A stretch of 64,000 nucleotides of DNA from Mycobacterium sp. MS1601 (GTDB lineage: Bacteria; Actinomycetota; Actinomycetes; Mycobacteriales; Mycobacteriaceae): assembly GCF_001984215.1 (NCBI RefSeq), contig NZ_CP019420.1, forward strand, positions 3,224,001 to 3,288,000, read 5' to 3'. A program made the translations under genes and the position numbers. Position 1 is the first letter of the stretch, and every line of letters starts with the position of its first letter. This document shows positions 1 through 10,744 of the stretch, in pieces. A model generated the notes under the pieces. It was given only the letters and a program-made list of their open reading frames with translations, was not told the origin of the DNA and did not search any database.

Positions 1-600
1 CGCCGGGCCGTCAATCGGGCGCACGCGCAGGTGTACTCCACCGACAAAAGCCCGGTGAAGTACAACGCCTTCGACAAGGACCTGCAGCTGTGGGTCGCCG
101 CCTGCCTCTACAAGGGTGCGGTGGACGCCTACCGGACGTTTGTCGGTGAGATGGACGACGAGATGGCCGATCAGCACTACGCCGACAGCGTGCACCTCGG
201 GACCACGCTGCAGGTGCCCGCGCAGATGTGGCCTGCCGACCGTGCCGCTTTCGACAAGTACTGGCAGAGCTCGCTCGAACAGGTCCACATCGACGACGCC
301 GTCCGCGACTACCTCTACCCGATCGCGGTCAGCCGGATCCGCGGAGTGCGGTTGCCCCGGTTGCTCCAGGAGCGCTGCGAGGCACTGGCACTGCTGATCA
401 CCACCGGTTTCCTGCCGCAGCGATTCCGCGACGAGATGCGGCTGCCGTGGGACCCGCAGCGGCAGCGCCGGTTCAACCGCCTGATACGAGTGTTGCGGAC
501 GGCCAACGGGGTGCTGCCCCGGCCCATCCGGCAGTTTCCGTTCAATGTTCTGTTGAAGGACCTGGACTGGCGCATCAGGACGGGCCGTCCGCTGGTCTGA
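1..600 (+). CDS. MpaB/DUF2236-family oxygenase, 3' part
   Basis: The reading frame is open from base 1, so the gene begins upstream and only the last 199 codons are present. The residues match the C-terminal half of the DUF2236 (MpaB / rubber-oxygenase catalytic) family: a Y-N-A-F stretch followed by L-Q-L-W-V-A-A-C-L-Y, then a helical region and a basic tail. Members are haem-dependent oxygenases or of unknown substrate. The true start cannot be seen; the first in-frame start-like codon at 31 is probably internal. It is separated from the ESX-3 operon by about 260 bases and is probably not part of it. Confidence 0.75.
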   Translation, partial: RRAVNRAHAQVYSTDKSPVKYNAFDKDLQLWVAACLYKGAVDAYRTFVGEMDDEMADQHYADSVHLGTTLQVPAQMWPADRAAFDKYWQSSLEQVHIDDAVRDYLYPIAVSRIRGVRLPRLLQERCEALALLITTGFLPQRFRDEMRLPWDPQRQRRFNRLIRVLRTANGVLPRPIRQFPFNVLLKDLDWRIRTGRPLV

Positions 601-780
601 GCGTGTCGGCCGTAGTGGAACGCAACACTTTCGGGAACTGCCGGCCGCCGTCGGGCGGTGCGTCGTGACGATCACCTCTCTGCGGGTGCCGCCGCCGCGC
701 GCCTCTGGGTAAAAGACCTGTTCAGGGCGGCAATCGGATTGCCCGCGGGGGCCTACGTGACCGGACGAACGTCTCGACAG

Positions 781-799
781 TTAGCTTATGCAATGCTAA
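781..799. promoter_or_regulatory. Candidate IdeR iron box upstream of ESX-3
   Basis: TTAGCTTATGCAATGCTAA matches the mycobacterial IdeR box TTAGGTTAGGCTAACCTAA at 14 of 19 positions, and its outer arms (GTTAGC / GCTAAC, 780-800) are a perfect inverted repeat. It lies 59 bases before the GTG start of eccA3. ESX-3 is known to be iron-repressed through IdeR in mycobacteria, so position and sequence agree. A second small inverted repeat (AACTT / AAGTT, 798-812) overlaps its right edge. I saw no convincing Zur box in 601-857. Confidence 0.75.
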
Positions 800-857
800 C
801 TTCAGCAAAGTTGGCCATGGCCTGACCAGCCAGGAGAGACGCGGGGGTTGTTCTGTT

Positions 858-2696
858 GTGTCCCCGATACAGGAGCCCATGAATACTCGGTTTGACACCC
901 GGCGCGTCGATGGGGACATCGTCAGTCGGTTCGCGACGTCCTGCAAGGGCCTCGGGTTGACGGTTTATGACCGCCGCCGTCCGGCTGATCTGGCCGCGGC
1001 CCGGTCGGGCTTCGCAGCGCTGACCAGGATCGCCCATGACCAGTGCGACGCGTGGACCGGACTGGCTGCCGCCGGCGACGTCTCGTTGCCGGTGTTGCAG
1101 GCGATCTCGTCCACCGCGGACACCGCGGGCGTGCTCCAGCGCCTGGTCGAACTGTCCCCTGGCGCCCTCTGCTTCACCTACGACACGGGGTTGTATCTCC
1201 AGTTCCAGGCCGACGGGCCCGACGACTTCCACCTTGCCTATGCAGCGGCCCTGGCCGCTGATCAGAAGTTTGCCGAAGCGGATGCCATCGTGACGCAGGT
1301 GCTGGCCCGACGGCCGCATCTGGCACAGGCTCGCTGGGTCGCTGCCGCACTGCACTTCCGCGCCCAGCGGTGGTCGGACGTGGTGAAACTGCTGACTCCC
1401 ATCGTCAACGACACCGCGCTGGACCCCGTCTTCAGCCACGCCGCCAAGATCACCCTCGGCACGGCCCTGGCTCGGCTGGGCATGTTCGCGCCTGCGCTGT
1501 CCTACCTCGAGGAGCCGGCGGGACCCTGCGTGGTGGCCGCCACCGACGGCGCACTGGCCAAGGCACTCGCGCTGCGCGCCCACGGTGAAGAGGCCGAAGC
1601 CGCCGAGACGCTGCAGGATCTCTACGCCGCGCACCCGGAGAACCAGCAGGTCGAACTCGCACTGTCGGACCCGAGCTTCCACATCGTCACCACCACGGCC
1701 GCCCGGATAGACGCACGGTCGGACCCGTGGGATGTCCACACCGAACCTGGCGAAGCGGACTTCGTCGACCCCGGCGCGCACGACCGAAAAGCCGAACTGC
1801 TGGCCGAAGCCGAACAACAACTCAGTGAGTTCATCGGCCTCGACGAGGTGAAGGACCAGGTGGCGCGGCTGAAGAGCTCGGTCGCCATGGCACTGCTGCG
1901 CCAGGAACGTGGCCTGGCCGTCGCACAGCGCTCACACCATCTGGTGTTCGCCGGCCCCCCGGGAACCGGTAAGACCACCATCGCCCGGGTGGTCGCCAAG
2001 ATCTACTGCGGCCTGGGCTTGCTGCGCAAGGAAAACGTTCGCGAAGTGCACCGCGCCGACCTGATCGGCCAGCACATCGGTGAGACCGAGGCCAAGACCA
2101 ACAGCATCATCGACAGCGCGCTCGACGGAGTGCTGTTCCTCGACGAGGCCTATGCACTGGTGGCCACCGGCGCCAAGAACGACTTCGGGCTGGTGGCCAT
2201 CGACACCTTGCTGGCCCGCATGGAGAACGACCGCGACCGCCTCGTGGTCATCATCGCCGGGTACCGAGCAGACCTGGACCGCTTCTTGGACACCAACGAA
2301 GGCCTGCGCTCCCGCTTCACCCGCAGCATCGACTTCCCGTCCTACAACGCTGCCGAACTGGTCGAGATCGCCAATGCGATGGCCAAACAGCGCGACAGCG
2401 TCTTCGAGCAGGCCGCCCTCGACGACCTGCAGGAGCTGTTCGGTCAGCTGGCCACCTCCACCAGTCCCGACGCCGCAGGCGTGGAGCGCCGCAAGCTCGA
2501 CATCGCGGGCAACGGCCGCTTTGTCCGCAACGTGGTGGAGCGGTCCGAGGAGGAACGTGAGTTCCGCCTGGATCACTCCGAACAGGCCGGAACCGAAGCA
2601 TTCACCGACGAGGAGTTGATGACCATCACCGCCAGTGACGTTCGTGGCGCGGTGGTGCCGCTGCTGCGTGGGCTCGGCCTGGCGGTGCCCGCATGA
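858..2696 (+). CDS. eccA3: ESX-3 AAA+ ATPase EccA3
   Basis: This is the cytosolic AAA+ ATPase of ESX-3, thought to act on PE/PPE and EspG partners. It has 612 residues: an N-terminal TPR-like helical half, then a CbxX/CfqX-type ATPase with Walker A GPPGTGKT near residue 365 and Walker B LFLDEA near 428. It is close to the family length of about 610-630. Two starts are possible. GTG 858 has only a weak purine-rich stretch upstream. ATG 879 has AGGAG just 3 bases before it, which is tight. I kept the longer one; the conserved part begins later either way. It is the first gene of the ESX-3 operon, behind the iron box. Confidence 0.95.
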   Translation: MSPIQEPMNTRFDTRRVDGDIVSRFATSCKGLGLTVYDRRRPADLAAARSGFAALTRIAHDQCDAWTGLAAAGDVSLPVLQAISSTADTAGVLQRLVELSPGALCFTYDTGLYLQFQADGPDDFHLAYAAALAADQKFAEADAIVTQVLARRPHLAQARWVAAALHFRAQRWSDVVKLLTPIVNDTALDPVFSHAAKITLGTALARLGMFAPALSYLEEPAGPCVVAATDGALAKALALRAHGEEAEAAETLQDLYAAHPENQQVELALSDPSFHIVTTTAARIDARSDPWDVHTEPGEADFVDPGAHDRKAELLAEAEQQLSEFIGLDEVKDQVARLKSSVAMALLRQERGLAVAQRSHHLVFAGPPGTGKTTIARVVAKIYCGLGLLRKENVREVHRADLIGQHIGETEAKTNSIIDSALDGVLFLDEAYALVATGAKNDFGLVAIDTLLARMENDRDRLVVIIAGYRADLDRFLDTNEGLRSRFTRSIDFPSYNAAELVEIANAMAKQRDSVFEQAALDDLQELFGQLATSTSPDAAGVERRKLDIAGNGRFVRNVVERSEEEREFRLDHSEQAGTEAFTDEELMTITASDVRGAVVPLLRGLGLAVPA

Positions 2697-4222
2697 CAAG
2701 CGGGGGCGACGACAGGCAGGGCTTTTCGTCCCGCACACCGGAGAACTCGAACCCGCAGAAGGTGACCTACCGCCGCGGGTTCGTCACGCGCCACCAGGTC
2801 ACCGGCTGGCGGTTCGTGATGCGGCGCATCGCCTCCGGCGTGGCGATGCACGACACTCGGATGCTGGTCGACCCGCTGCGCTCGCAGTCGCGCGCAGTCC
2901 TGATGGGCGTGCTGATCTTGGTCACCGCAGTGCTGGGCTGCTTCGTGTTCTCCTTCATCCGACCCGGTGGCGCGGCAGGGGATGACCCCGTGCTGGCCGA
3001 CCGTGACACCGCGGCGCTGTACGTGCGCGTCGACGACCAGCTGCATCCCGTGCTCAACCTCACCTCGGCCCGGCTGATCGCCGGCCGAGCGGTGAACCCG
3101 GAACAGGTGAAAAGCTCTGAGCTGGACCGCTTTCCGCGCGGCAGCATGATCGGAATCCCGGGGGCGCCGGAACGCATGGTGCAGGCCGCCGACCGCGGCG
3201 CCAACTGGACGGTCTGTCAGGGCAGCGACGCCATCGCTCCCGGAGTGACCGTGCTGGCTGGCGCGCCGTCGGGTGCCGGCGAGCAGGCCGCTGCGCTGGC
3301 CGCAGATCAGGCGGTGCTGGTGGACACCGGTTCTGGAATGTGGCTGCTGTGGAACGGGCAACGCAGCCCCATCGACCTGAATGACCGCGCCGCCACCGGC
3401 GCGCTGGGACTGGGCACCAGTCTCCCTGCGCCGCGGCCCATCTCGACAGGTCTCTTCAATGCCATCCCGGAGGGGGTGGCGCTGCGCGCACCACAGATCC
3501 CCGGTGCGGGCGAGTGGGCACAGTTCCCCCTGCCGGTCGGGGCGCCGGTCGGCTCGGTGGTGGTGGCCTACGGTGCCGACAACACCCTGCTGTACTACGC
3601 GGTGCTGTCGGACGGCCTGCAGCAGATCTCGCCGGTGCTGGCGGCGCTGCTGCGCAACGCCAACTCCCACGGTCTGCAGCAGCCGCCGCGCCTCGGCGCC
3701 GACGAGATTGCCGCGCTGCCGGTGTCGCAGGTGCTGGACGCTGACGCCTACCCGGACCAGCAGCTGCGGCTGGTCGACGCGGCCAGCTCCCCGGTGACGT
3801 GTGTCAACTGGGCCAAACCCGTTGACGCCAGCACCAGTTCGTTGACCCTGCTGGCCGGGGCTGCGCTGCCGGTGGCCGACGGGGTGAGCACCGTCGACCT
3901 CGCCGCCGGCCCGGCCAGCCGGGTGGCCATCCCGGCCGGCACCGGCTACCTGGTTCAGACCGTGGGAGCCGAGGCTGCCGCACCCGCTGCCGGTGCGCTG
4001 TTCTGGGTGTCCGACACCGGCGTCCGGTACGGCATCGAAGCCGCGGGGAACGCCGATGAATTGGCCAAAACTGTTTCTGCGCTGGGATTGACGGAGCCAG
4101 CCACCCCCATTCCGTGGCCGGTGTTGTCGTTGTTCAGCCCCGGCCCGGCGCTGTCGAAGGATGGTGCTCTCGCGGTGTACCAGACGCCGTCCCAGAATCC
4201 AGGCAACGGTGAGATCCGATGA
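2693..4222 (+). CDS. eccB3: ESX-3 core membrane protein EccB3
   Basis: A core component of the ESX-3 membrane complex, with 509 residues. A basic cytosolic N-terminus of about 65 residues precedes one transmembrane segment (about 68-90, [10 protein letters not shown]...). The rest is a large periplasmic domain that in the family carries repeat-like beta folds. Family members have weak ATPase activity reported for some homologues. The ATG overlaps the eccA3 stop by four bases, which implies translational coupling. The C-terminal segment ends in low-complexity polar sequence, as is usual. Confidence 0.95.
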   Translation: MTSGGDDRQGFSSRTPENSNPQKVTYRRGFVTRHQVTGWRFVMRRIASGVAMHDTRMLVDPLRSQSRAVLMGVLILVTAVLGCFVFSFIRPGGAAGDDPVLADRDTAALYVRVDDQLHPVLNLTSARLIAGRAVNPEQVKSSELDRFPRGSMIGIPGAPERMVQAADRGANWTVCQGSDAIAPGVTVLAGAPSGAGEQAAALAADQAVLVDTGSGMWLLWNGQRSPIDLNDRAATGALGLGTSLPAPRPISTGLFNAIPEGVALRAPQIPGAGEWAQFPLPVGAPVGSVVVAYGADNTLLYYAVLSDGLQQISPVLAALLRNANSHGLQQPPRLGADEIAALPVSQVLDADAYPDQQLRLVDAASSPVTCVNWAKPVDASTSSLTLLAGAALPVADGVSTVDLAAGPASRVAIPAGTGYLVQTVGAEAAAPAAGALFWVSDTGVRYGIEAAGNADELAKTVSALGLTEPATPIPWPVLSLFSPGPALSKDGALAVYQTPSQNPGNGEIR

Positions 4223-7200
4223 GCCGGCTGATTTTCGAGGCCCGGCGTCGGCTGCCCCGGCCGAAGGCGAGCAAGGGCACCATCACCATCGAGGCTCCGC
4301 CGGAGTTGCCGAGGGTGGTGCCGCCGTCGCTGTTGCGTCGTGCGCTGCCCTACCTGATCGTGCTGTTGATCGTCGGCATGATCGTGGCGCTGGTGGCCAC
4401 CGGAATGCGGCTGATCTCGCCGACCACGCTGTTCTTCCCCTTTGTGCTGCTACTGGCCGCCACCGCTCTCTACCGCGGCAACGACAACAAGATGCGCACC
4501 GAAGAGGTGGACGCCGAACGGGCCGACTACCTGCGTTATCTGTCCGTGGTCCGGGACAACGTGCGCGCGCAGGCGGACGCCCAGCGCGCGTCGCTGCAGT
4601 GGTCGCATCCCGAGCCGGCCGCCTTGGCGACGGTGATCTCCGGGCCGCAGGGCCCTCGTCGGCTCTGGGAGCGTGACCCGCACGATTCCGACTTCCTGGT
4701 GCTTCGGGCCGGGCGCCACGACGTGCCGCTGGACACGGCGCTGCGGGTCAAGGACACCGCTGCCGACATCGACCTGGAGCCGGTGTCCTACAGCGCATTA
4801 CGCAGCCTGCTCGACGCGCAGCGCACGGTGCACGCCGCACCGGTGGGGATCGATCTGACCAAGGTCTCGCGCATTACCGTCGTCGGGGACATCGACGAGT
4901 CCAGGGCGGCGGTGCGCGCCTGGCTGGCGCAGGCCGTCACCTGGCATGACGCCGGTGTCGTCGGCGTGGCACTGGCCAGCCCACAGCTGGAAGACCCGGC
5001 CTGGTCGTGGCTGAAGTGGTTGCCGCACAGCGATATTCCGGGACAGATCGACGGTACCGGTCCGGCTCGTCATCTTGCCGCCACCGCCGACGAACTGATC
5101 GCGGGCATCGGTCCCGCACTGGCCGACCGTGAGCTGTTCACCGGCACCGCCGACGACACCTTGCGGCACTTGATCATCGTGATCGACGATCCCGACTACG
5201 ACGTGAGCGGATCGGTGCTCTCGGTGGCCCTTGCCGGCGTCACCGTCATCCAGATCTCCCGCACCGAACCTGATGCAGACCAGTACCCGGATCCCGAGCG
5301 ACCGGTTCTGAAGGTGTCAGCAGGCAGCATCCAGCGGTGGCTCACCGGTGGTTGGCAGCCCTACATCGATCAGTCCGACACGTTGAGCGCGGCCGAGGCC
5401 GGCCATCTGGCGCGCCAGTTGTCGCGCTGGGACTCCAACCCCACACACGCCGGACTGCGTTCCGCGGCGACTCGAGGCGCCTCGTTCACCACCTTGTTGG
5501 ACATTGCCGATGCCTCCCAGTTGGACGTACCCACCCTGTGGGCGCCGCGGCGGCGTGAGGACGAACTGCGGGTTCCCATCGGCGTCACCGCCACCGGCGA
5601 ACCGTTGTTCTTCGACCTCAAGGACGAGGCCGAGGGCGGGATGGGGCCGCACGGCCTCATGATCGGCATGACAGGCTCGGGTAAATCCCAGATGCTGATG
5701 TCGATCCTGTTGTCGCTGTTGACCACTCATTCGGCCGAGCGGCTGATCGTCATCTACGCCGACTTCAAGGGCGAGGCAGGCGCCGACATCTTCCGCAATT
5801 TCCCCCAGGTCGTCGCCGTGATCTCCAACATGGCCGAGAAGAAATCGCTGGCCGAGCGGTTCGCCGACACCCTGCGTGGTGAGGTGGCCCGACGCGAGAA
5901 CGTGCTGCGTGAGGCGGGCCGTCGCATCCAGGGCAGCGCGTTCAACTCTGTGACCGAGTACGAGGCGGCCCGCCAGAATCAAACACAGTCGGCGGCCATC
6001 GATCTTCCCCCCATGCCCACGTTGTTCGTGGTGGCCGACGAGTTCACCCTCATGCTGGCCGATCATCCGGAGTATGCGGAGTTGTTCGATTACGTTGCGC
6101 GCAAGGGCCGCTCGTTCCGGATCCATATCCTCTTCGCGTCGCAGACCCTTGACGTCGGCAAGATCAAGGACATCGACAAGAACACGTCGTACCGGATCGC
6201 TCTGAAGGTGGCCAGCCCGGCGGTGTCCCGCCAGATCATCGGTGTCGAGGACGCCTATCACATCGAATCGGGCAAGGAACACAAAGGCGTCGGCTTCCTG
6301 GTGCCCGCACCCGGCGCCGAGCCCGTGAAGTTCCGCAGCACCTACGTCGACGGCATCTACGAACCGCCACGTCGGCCGACATCGTTCGTGGTGCCGGCGT
6401 CGCCGGAACCCAAATTGTTCACTGCCGCAGCGGTGGAACTCGATCAGGACGTCGTGCTGCTGGAGTCCGGCGAAGTCCCCGTGGGGCCCCCGAAGAAACT
6501 GGTGGCCACCGTCGGTGACCAACTCATGCACTACGGACCGCAGGCGCCCGCGTTGTGGCTGCCGCCGCTGGACGAGCCGGTACCACTGACCTCGGTGCTC
6601 GCCAGTGCCGGCATCGGCGAGCGGCAGTGGCGCTGGCCGCTCGGCGAGATCGACCGGCCTTTCGAGATGCGCAGGGATGCACTCGTGTTCGACGCCAGAT
6701 CCGCATCCGGCAACCTGGTGATCCACGGCGGGCCCAAGTCGGGCAAGTCCAGCGCCTTGCTCACGTTCATCCAGTCCGCGGCAGAATTGCACAGTCCCCG
6801 CGAGGTGACGTTCTACTGCCTGGATTACGGCGGCGGCGCCCTGCAGGAGATCGCGGACCTGGCGCATGTCGGCAGTGTCGCGTCCCCACTGGACGGCGAG
6901 CGCATCCGGCGCACCTTCGGTGAAATCGAGGCGCTGCTGGAGTCCCGCCAGCGCAGTGGTGACCGCGCAGTCAACGGAGTCTTTCGGGATGGCTACGGAC
7001 ACGTGTTCCTGGTGATCGACAATCTGTACGCGTTCGGCAGGGACAACACCGATCAGTTCAACACCCGTAACCCGTTGCTGGCCAAAGTGACCGAGCTGGC
7101 CAACTCCGGCCTGGCGTACGGCATCCACGTGGTGCTGACCACCCCGAACTGGCTCGAGGTGCCGCTGTCCATGCGGGACGGCCTCGGGCTGCGTCTCGAA

Positions 7201-8211
7201 CTGCGGCTGCCGGATCCGCGGGACAGCAACGTGCGTGTCACCGGCGCGCTGCGCAGGCCGGCCGAGAGCGTGCCGGTGGACCAACCGGGCCGCGGTCTGA
7301 CCATGGCCGCCGAGCACTTCCTGTTCGCTGCTCCACAGCTGGAGCGGGTCGCCGAGCTCAACGCCCGCCACGCGGGGGTGGCCGCGCCGCCGGTGCGCCT
7401 GCTGCCCACCAATCTCGAGCCGGCTGCGGTGGCACCGCTGTACCGCGGCGGCGAGCGCATCGTGATCGGGCAGCGCGAGGACGATTTGACGCCGGTGCTC
7501 GCCGACTTCGCCGAGCAGCCGTTGATCATGGTGTTCGGTGACACCCGGTCGGGAAAGACCACCCTGCTGCGGCATGTCATCCGGACCGTGCGGGAGAACT
7601 CGACGGCCGACCGGGTGGCGTTCACAGTGATAGACCGCCGTCTGCACCTGGTCGAGGAGCCGCTGTTCCCGGACAACGAGTACACCCCGAACATCGACCG
7701 GATCACCCCGGCGATGCTGGGGCTGGCTGGGTTGATCGAGAAGCGCCGTCCGCCGCAGGGGCTGTCGGCACAGGAACTGCGGAACTGGAGCTACTCCGGG
7801 CACATTCACTATCTGTTGATCGACGATGTGGACGCCATCCCGGACACCCCCGCGATGTCGGGGCCATATGTGGGACAACGGCCGTGGACCCCGCTGATAG
7901 GCCTGCTGTCGCAGGCGGCAGACCTCGGGCTCCGGGTGATCGTGACCGCGCGGGCCACCGGATCGGCGCATGCGCTGATGACCAACCCGTTGTTGCGTAG
8001 GCTCAACGATCTGCAGGCGACCACGCTGCTGCTGTCGGGCAACCCCGCCGAGAGCGGAAAGATCCGCGGACATCGCTTCAGCCGCCAGCCTGCAGGTCGT
8101 GCGCTGTTGCTCGACGACAGCGATTCAGCAACCCATCTACAGCTGGTGAACCCGCTGTTGGGGTCCGAAATCGAAGACAGTCGGCAAAGTAGAGGAAGGC
8201 ATCAGTCATGA
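4219..8211 (+). CDS. eccC3: ESX-3 FtsK/SpoIIIE ATPase EccC3
   Basis: The motor ATPase of ESX-3 has 1330 residues in one chain; in some ESX systems it is split in two. Two transmembrane helices lie near residues 38-85. Three FtsK/SpoIIIE ATPase modules follow, with Walker A motifs GMTGSGKS (about 483), GGPKSGKS (about 837) and GDTRSGKT (about 1108). The first module keeps a Walker B-like VVADEF. The last module binds the C-terminal signal of secreted Esx pairs in studied systems. The start overlaps eccB3 by 4 bases and the stop overlaps PE5 by 4 bases. Confidence 0.96.
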   Translation: MSRLIFEARRRLPRPKASKGTITIEAPPELPRVVPPSLLRRALPYLIVLLIVGMIVALVATGMRLISPTTLFFPFVLLLAATALYRGNDNKMRTEEVDAERADYLRYLSVVRDNVRAQADAQRASLQWSHPEPAALATVISGPQGPRRLWERDPHDSDFLVLRAGRHDVPLDTALRVKDTAADIDLEPVSYSALRSLLDAQRTVHAAPVGIDLTKVSRITVVGDIDESRAAVRAWLAQAVTWHDAGVVGVALASPQLEDPAWSWLKWLPHSDIPGQIDGTGPARHLAATADELIAGIGPALADRELFTGTADDTLRHLIIVIDDPDYDVSGSVLSVALAGVTVIQISRTEPDADQYPDPERPVLKVSAGSIQRWLTGGWQPYIDQSDTLSAAEAGHLARQLSRWDSNPTHAGLRSAATRGASFTTLLDIADASQLDVPTLWAPRRREDELRVPIGVTATGEPLFFDLKDEAEGGMGPHGLMIGMTGSGKSQMLMSILLSLLTTHSAERLIVIYADFKGEAGADIFRNFPQVVAVISNMAEKKSLAERFADTLRGEVARRENVLREAGRRIQGSAFNSVTEYEAARQNQTQSAAIDLPPMPTLFVVADEFTLMLADHPEYAELFDYVARKGRSFRIHILFASQTLDVGKIKDIDKNTSYRIALKVASPAVSRQIIGVEDAYHIESGKEHKGVGFLVPAPGAEPVKFRSTYVDGIYEPPRRPTSFVVPASPEPKLFTAAAVELDQDVVLLESGEVPVGPPKKLVATVGDQLMHYGPQAPALWLPPLDEPVPLTSVLASAGIGERQWRWPLGEIDRPFEMRRDALVFDARSASGNLVIHGGPKSGKSSALLTFIQSAAELHSPREVTFYCLDYGGGALQEIADLAHVGSVASPLDGERIRRTFGEIEALLESRQRSGDRAVNGVFRDGYGHVFLVIDNLYAFGRDNTDQFNTRNPLLAKVTELANSGLAYGIHVVLTTPNWLEVPLSMRDGLGLRLELRLPDPRDSNVRVTGALRRPAESVPVDQPGRGLTMAAEHFLFAAPQLERVAELNARHAGVAAPPVRLLPTNLEPAAVAPLYRGGERIVIGQREDDLTPVLADFAEQPLIMVFGDTRSGKTTLLRHVIRTVRENSTADRVAFTVIDRRLHLVEEPLFPDNEYTPNIDRITPAMLGLAGLIEKRRPPQGLSAQELRNWSYSGHIHYLLIDDVDAIPDTPAMSGPYVGQRPWTPLIGLLSQAADLGLRVIVTARATGSAHALMTNPLLRRLNDLQATTLLLSGNPAESGKIRGHRFSRQPAGRALLLDDSDSATHLQLVNPLLGSEIEDSRQSRGRHQS

Positions 8212-8522
8212 CTCTTCGTGTAGTTCCACAAGCTTTGATGGCCGCTAGTGCGGCAGTGGAGGCCCTGACCGCCAGGTTGGCGGCAGCGCACACCGCGGCA
8301 GCTCCGGCCATCACCGCGGTGATTCCCGCCGCCGCCGATCCGGTGTCGATTCAGACCGCGGCGGGTTTCGGGGCGCAGGGCGCCGAGCACTCCGCGGTTG
8401 CCGCCCAGGGTGTCCAGGAACTCGGGCGTTCCGGAGTGGGTGCCGGTGAGTCCGGCGCGAGTTACGCCACCGGCGACGCCCAGGCTGCCGTCACATATCT
8501 GATCGCTCGCGGCGGCTCATGA
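8208..8522 (+). CDS. PE5: PE-family protein PE5
   Basis: A 104-residue PE protein, the secreted partner of PPE4. It is almost only the helical-hairpin PE domain. The general export motif YxxxD is present as Y86-A-T-G-D90. The name-giving Pro-Glu near the N-terminus reads Pro7-Gln8 here. ATGA overlaps join it to eccC3 and to PPE4, so the three are co-translated. In M. tuberculosis the PE5-PPE4 pair is exported by ESX-3 and is linked to siderophore-mediated iron uptake. Confidence 0.93.
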   Translation: MTLRVVPQALMAASAAVEALTARLAAAHTAAAPAITAVIPAAADPVSIQTAAGFGAQGAEHSAVAAQGVQELGRSGVGAGESGASYATGDAQAAVTYLIARGGS

Positions 8523-10117
8523 CCGCGCCGGTCTGGATCGCCTTCCCACCTGAGGTGCACTCCGCGCTGTTGTCGGCAGGTCCGGGCCCCGGCCCGCTGC
8601 TGGCGTCATCGGCGGCGTGGAGTTCACTGTCGGCCGAGTATGCCGCGGCCGCAGCGGAACTCACCTCGATTCTGGGTTCGGTCCAGGCCGGAGCCTGGCA
8701 GGGGCCCAGCGCGGAGCAGTATGTCGCCGCCCACGCGCCCTACCTGGCGTGGCTCACCCAGGCCAGCGCCAACAGTGCCGCAGTCGCGGCTCAGCAGCAG
8801 ACGGCCGCAGCGGCTTACACGGCAGCACTGGCCACCATGCCCACGCTGCCTGAACTGGCCGCAAACCACGCCCGGGGCGCCGTGCTGGTGGCTACCAACT
8901 TCTTCGGCATCAACACCATTCCGATCGCGGTCAACGAAGCGGACTACGTTCGGATGTGGATCCAAGCTGCCACCGCCATGGCCACCTACCAGGCGATCTC
9001 GGGTACCGCGCTGGCCTCGGCGCCGCGCACCACACCCGCACCGTTTGTGCTGACACCCGGTGTGGGAGAGGTCGGTTCGATGTTCGCCACACTCACCGGC
9101 GCCGGCGCGCAAGCCCAGGCCACGGAGTCGGGGTCGGCCACCGACATCGCCAACATCATCAGTGAACTGCTGAAGTTCTATCAGCAGTTCACCGACTCGT
9201 TATTCCAACCGCTGATCGACTTCTTCCAGGATCCGATCGGCAACACCATCAGGCTGATCACCGACTTCCTCACCAATCCCGTTGCTGCACTGCAGACCTG
9301 GGGTCCATTCCTGTTTGCCGTTGCCTACCAGGCGGTGTCGTGGATCGGCGCCTCGTTGACCTATCCCCAGTTGCTGATCCAGCCGCTGCTGGCCCTGACG
9401 CTGGGCATTCTGGGCGGCGTGGCCCAGAAGCTGCTGGAACTGCTCAAGCTGCTGGAGCTGCTGCTCAACCTGCCGCCACTCGACATCCCCGCTGCGGCAG
9501 CGCCCGTGGCAAACCAGCCGAGCTTGCCCGCGGCCGGCATCTCCTCCCCGGGCGGTGGCACTGCCGGCACCACAGCCACTGCACCAGGTCCTGGAACGGC
9601 CACCACACCCGCAGGCAGTGCGCCTGCGGCGCCCGCGGCCCCGGCGGTGCCGTATGCGGTGCAGGGGATGGATCCGGAGGGCGACGCCGGCCCCACCCTC
9701 ACCGAAGGGGACAAAGCCAGTGCCCCGGCCTCGGACATGGCTGCCGCCAGTTCGGCTGCCGCACTGGCCGCGACGCAGGCGCGCCGCAAGGCCCGCCGTC
9801 GCCGCGGCTCCGAGATCAAAGACCGCGGCCACCGCGACGAGTTCATGACGATGGACGGTGGACCGAGCGCGCCGGCGGCCGAGGAGGAGCCGGCCCAGCG
9901 CATCACCGCGCAGTCGTCGCAGCAGGGTGCCGGAACCCTGGGCGCCTCCGGGTTCAGCGGCACCCAGACCAAGACCGACGCGGCCGATGCCGCGGGACTG
10001 ACCTCGCTGGAAGGTGATTCGTACGGCAACGGGCCCAGCGTGCCGTTGCTGCCCAACACCTGGGCCGCCGACGAGGCCTCTCGAGGAGAGGGGGAGCCAC
10101 CTGAGCGAGGTCGCTAG
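8519..10117 (+). CDS. PPE4: PPE-family protein PPE4
   Basis: A 532-residue PPE protein. Pro-Pro-Glu stands at residues 10-12 and the hairpin WxG as W60-Q-G62. The N-terminal 180 residues form the PPE domain that pairs with PE5, and its tip is bound by EspG3. The middle contains hydrophobic, membrane-like stretches (about 255-320). The C-terminal 200 residues are Ala/Pro/Thr-rich and hold a very basic patch ([10 protein letters not shown], about 420). Its start overlaps PE5 by four bases. Confidence 0.93.
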   Translation: MTAPVWIAFPPEVHSALLSAGPGPGPLLASSAAWSSLSAEYAAAAAELTSILGSVQAGAWQGPSAEQYVAAHAPYLAWLTQASANSAAVAAQQQTAAAAYTAALATMPTLPELAANHARGAVLVATNFFGINTIPIAVNEADYVRMWIQAATAMATYQAISGTALASAPRTTPAPFVLTPGVGEVGSMFATLTGAGAQAQATESGSATDIANIISELLKFYQQFTDSLFQPLIDFFQDPIGNTIRLITDFLTNPVAALQTWGPFLFAVAYQAVSWIGASLTYPQLLIQPLLALTLGILGGVAQKLLELLKLLELLLNLPPLDIPAAAAPVANQPSLPAAGISSPGGGTAGTTATAPGPGTATTPAGSAPAAPAAPAVPYAVQGMDPEGDAGPTLTEGDKASAPASDMAAASSAAALAATQARRKARRRRGSEIKDRGHRDEFMTMDGGPSAPAAEEEPAQRITAQSSQQGAGTLGASGFSGTQTKTDAADAAGLTSLEGDSYGNGPSVPLLPNTWAADEASRGEGEPPERGR

Positions 10118-10153
10118 TGCCCCGAAAACTGTTTATCGACAAGGAGAAAAATC

Positions 10154-10447
10154 ATGAGCATGTTGGATGCCCATATCCCACAGATCGTGGCGTCGGAGTC
10201 CGCCTTCGCCGCCAAGACGGCGCTGATGCGCAGCACCCTCGCCCAGGCCGAACAGGCCGCGATGTCGGCGCAGGCTTTCCACATGGGTGAGTCCTCGGCC
10301 GCTTTCCAGGCTGCGCACGCCCGCTACGTCGAGGTCGCCGCCAAGGTGAACGCCCTTCTTGACCTCGCACAGGTGAACCTCGGTGAGGCAGGGGCCACCT
10401 ACGTCGCGCAAGATGCCGCCGCCGCCACCACGTACGGAGGAATCTGA
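10154..10447 (+). CDS. esxG: ESX-3 secreted protein EsxG
   Basis: A 97-residue WXG100-superfamily protein that forms a 1:1 heterodimer with EsxH. It is a helical hairpin in which the turn tripeptide is H43-M-G45 rather than W-x-G, as is usual for EsxG. The C-terminal export motif is Y83-V-A-Q-D87. AAGGAG lies a few bases before the ATG, a strong ribosome site matching the high expression expected of Esx proteins. A 36-base gap separates it from PPE4, and its stop overlaps the esxH ATG. Confidence 0.96.
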   Translation: MSMLDAHIPQIVASESAFAAKTALMRSTLAQAEQAAMSAQAFHMGESSAAFQAAHARYVEVAAKVNALLDLAQVNLGEAGATYVAQDAAAATTYGGI

Positions 10448-10734
10448 TGTCCCAGATCATGTACAACTACCCGGCGATGATCGGTCACGCCGGTGAGATG
10501 TCCGGTTACGCAGGGGCGCTGCAGGCCGTCGGCGCCGACATCGCCGCCGAGCAGGCTGCGCTGCAGGGCGCTTGGCAGGGTGACACCGGCCTGACCTACC
10601 AGGCCTGGCAGGCGCAGTGGAACACGGCCATGGAGGAGCTGGTCCGGGCTTACCGCGCCATGGCGGCCACGCATGAGACCAACACCGTCTCGATGCAGGC
10701 TCGCGATCAGGCCGAAGGCGCCAAGTGGGGCTAG
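10447..10734 (+). CDS. esxH: ESX-3 secreted protein EsxH (TB10.4 family)
   Basis: A 95-residue WXG100 protein, partner of EsxG, with hairpin W43-Q-G45. In M. tuberculosis EsxH a zinc site has been described using His14, His70, His76 and Glu77. Here His14, His76 and Glu77 are present but residue 70 is Arg, so the site may be incomplete. ESX-3 secretes the EsxG-EsxH pair, which is needed for mycobactin-dependent iron acquisition. The ATG overlaps the esxG stop by one base. Confidence 0.96.
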   Translation: MSQIMYNYPAMIGHAGEMSGYAGALQAVGADIAAEQAALQGAWQGDTGLTYQAWQAQWNTAMEELVRAYRAMAATHETNTVSMQARDQAEGAKWG

Positions 10735-10744
10735 TGGGACGACC

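Noticed and set aside
5317..8073. 918-codon open frame on the minus strand across eccC3
   Set aside because: It is antisense to a gene with three intact ATPase motifs. High GC leaves antisense frames open; the product is Gln/His/Arg-rich with no family pattern.
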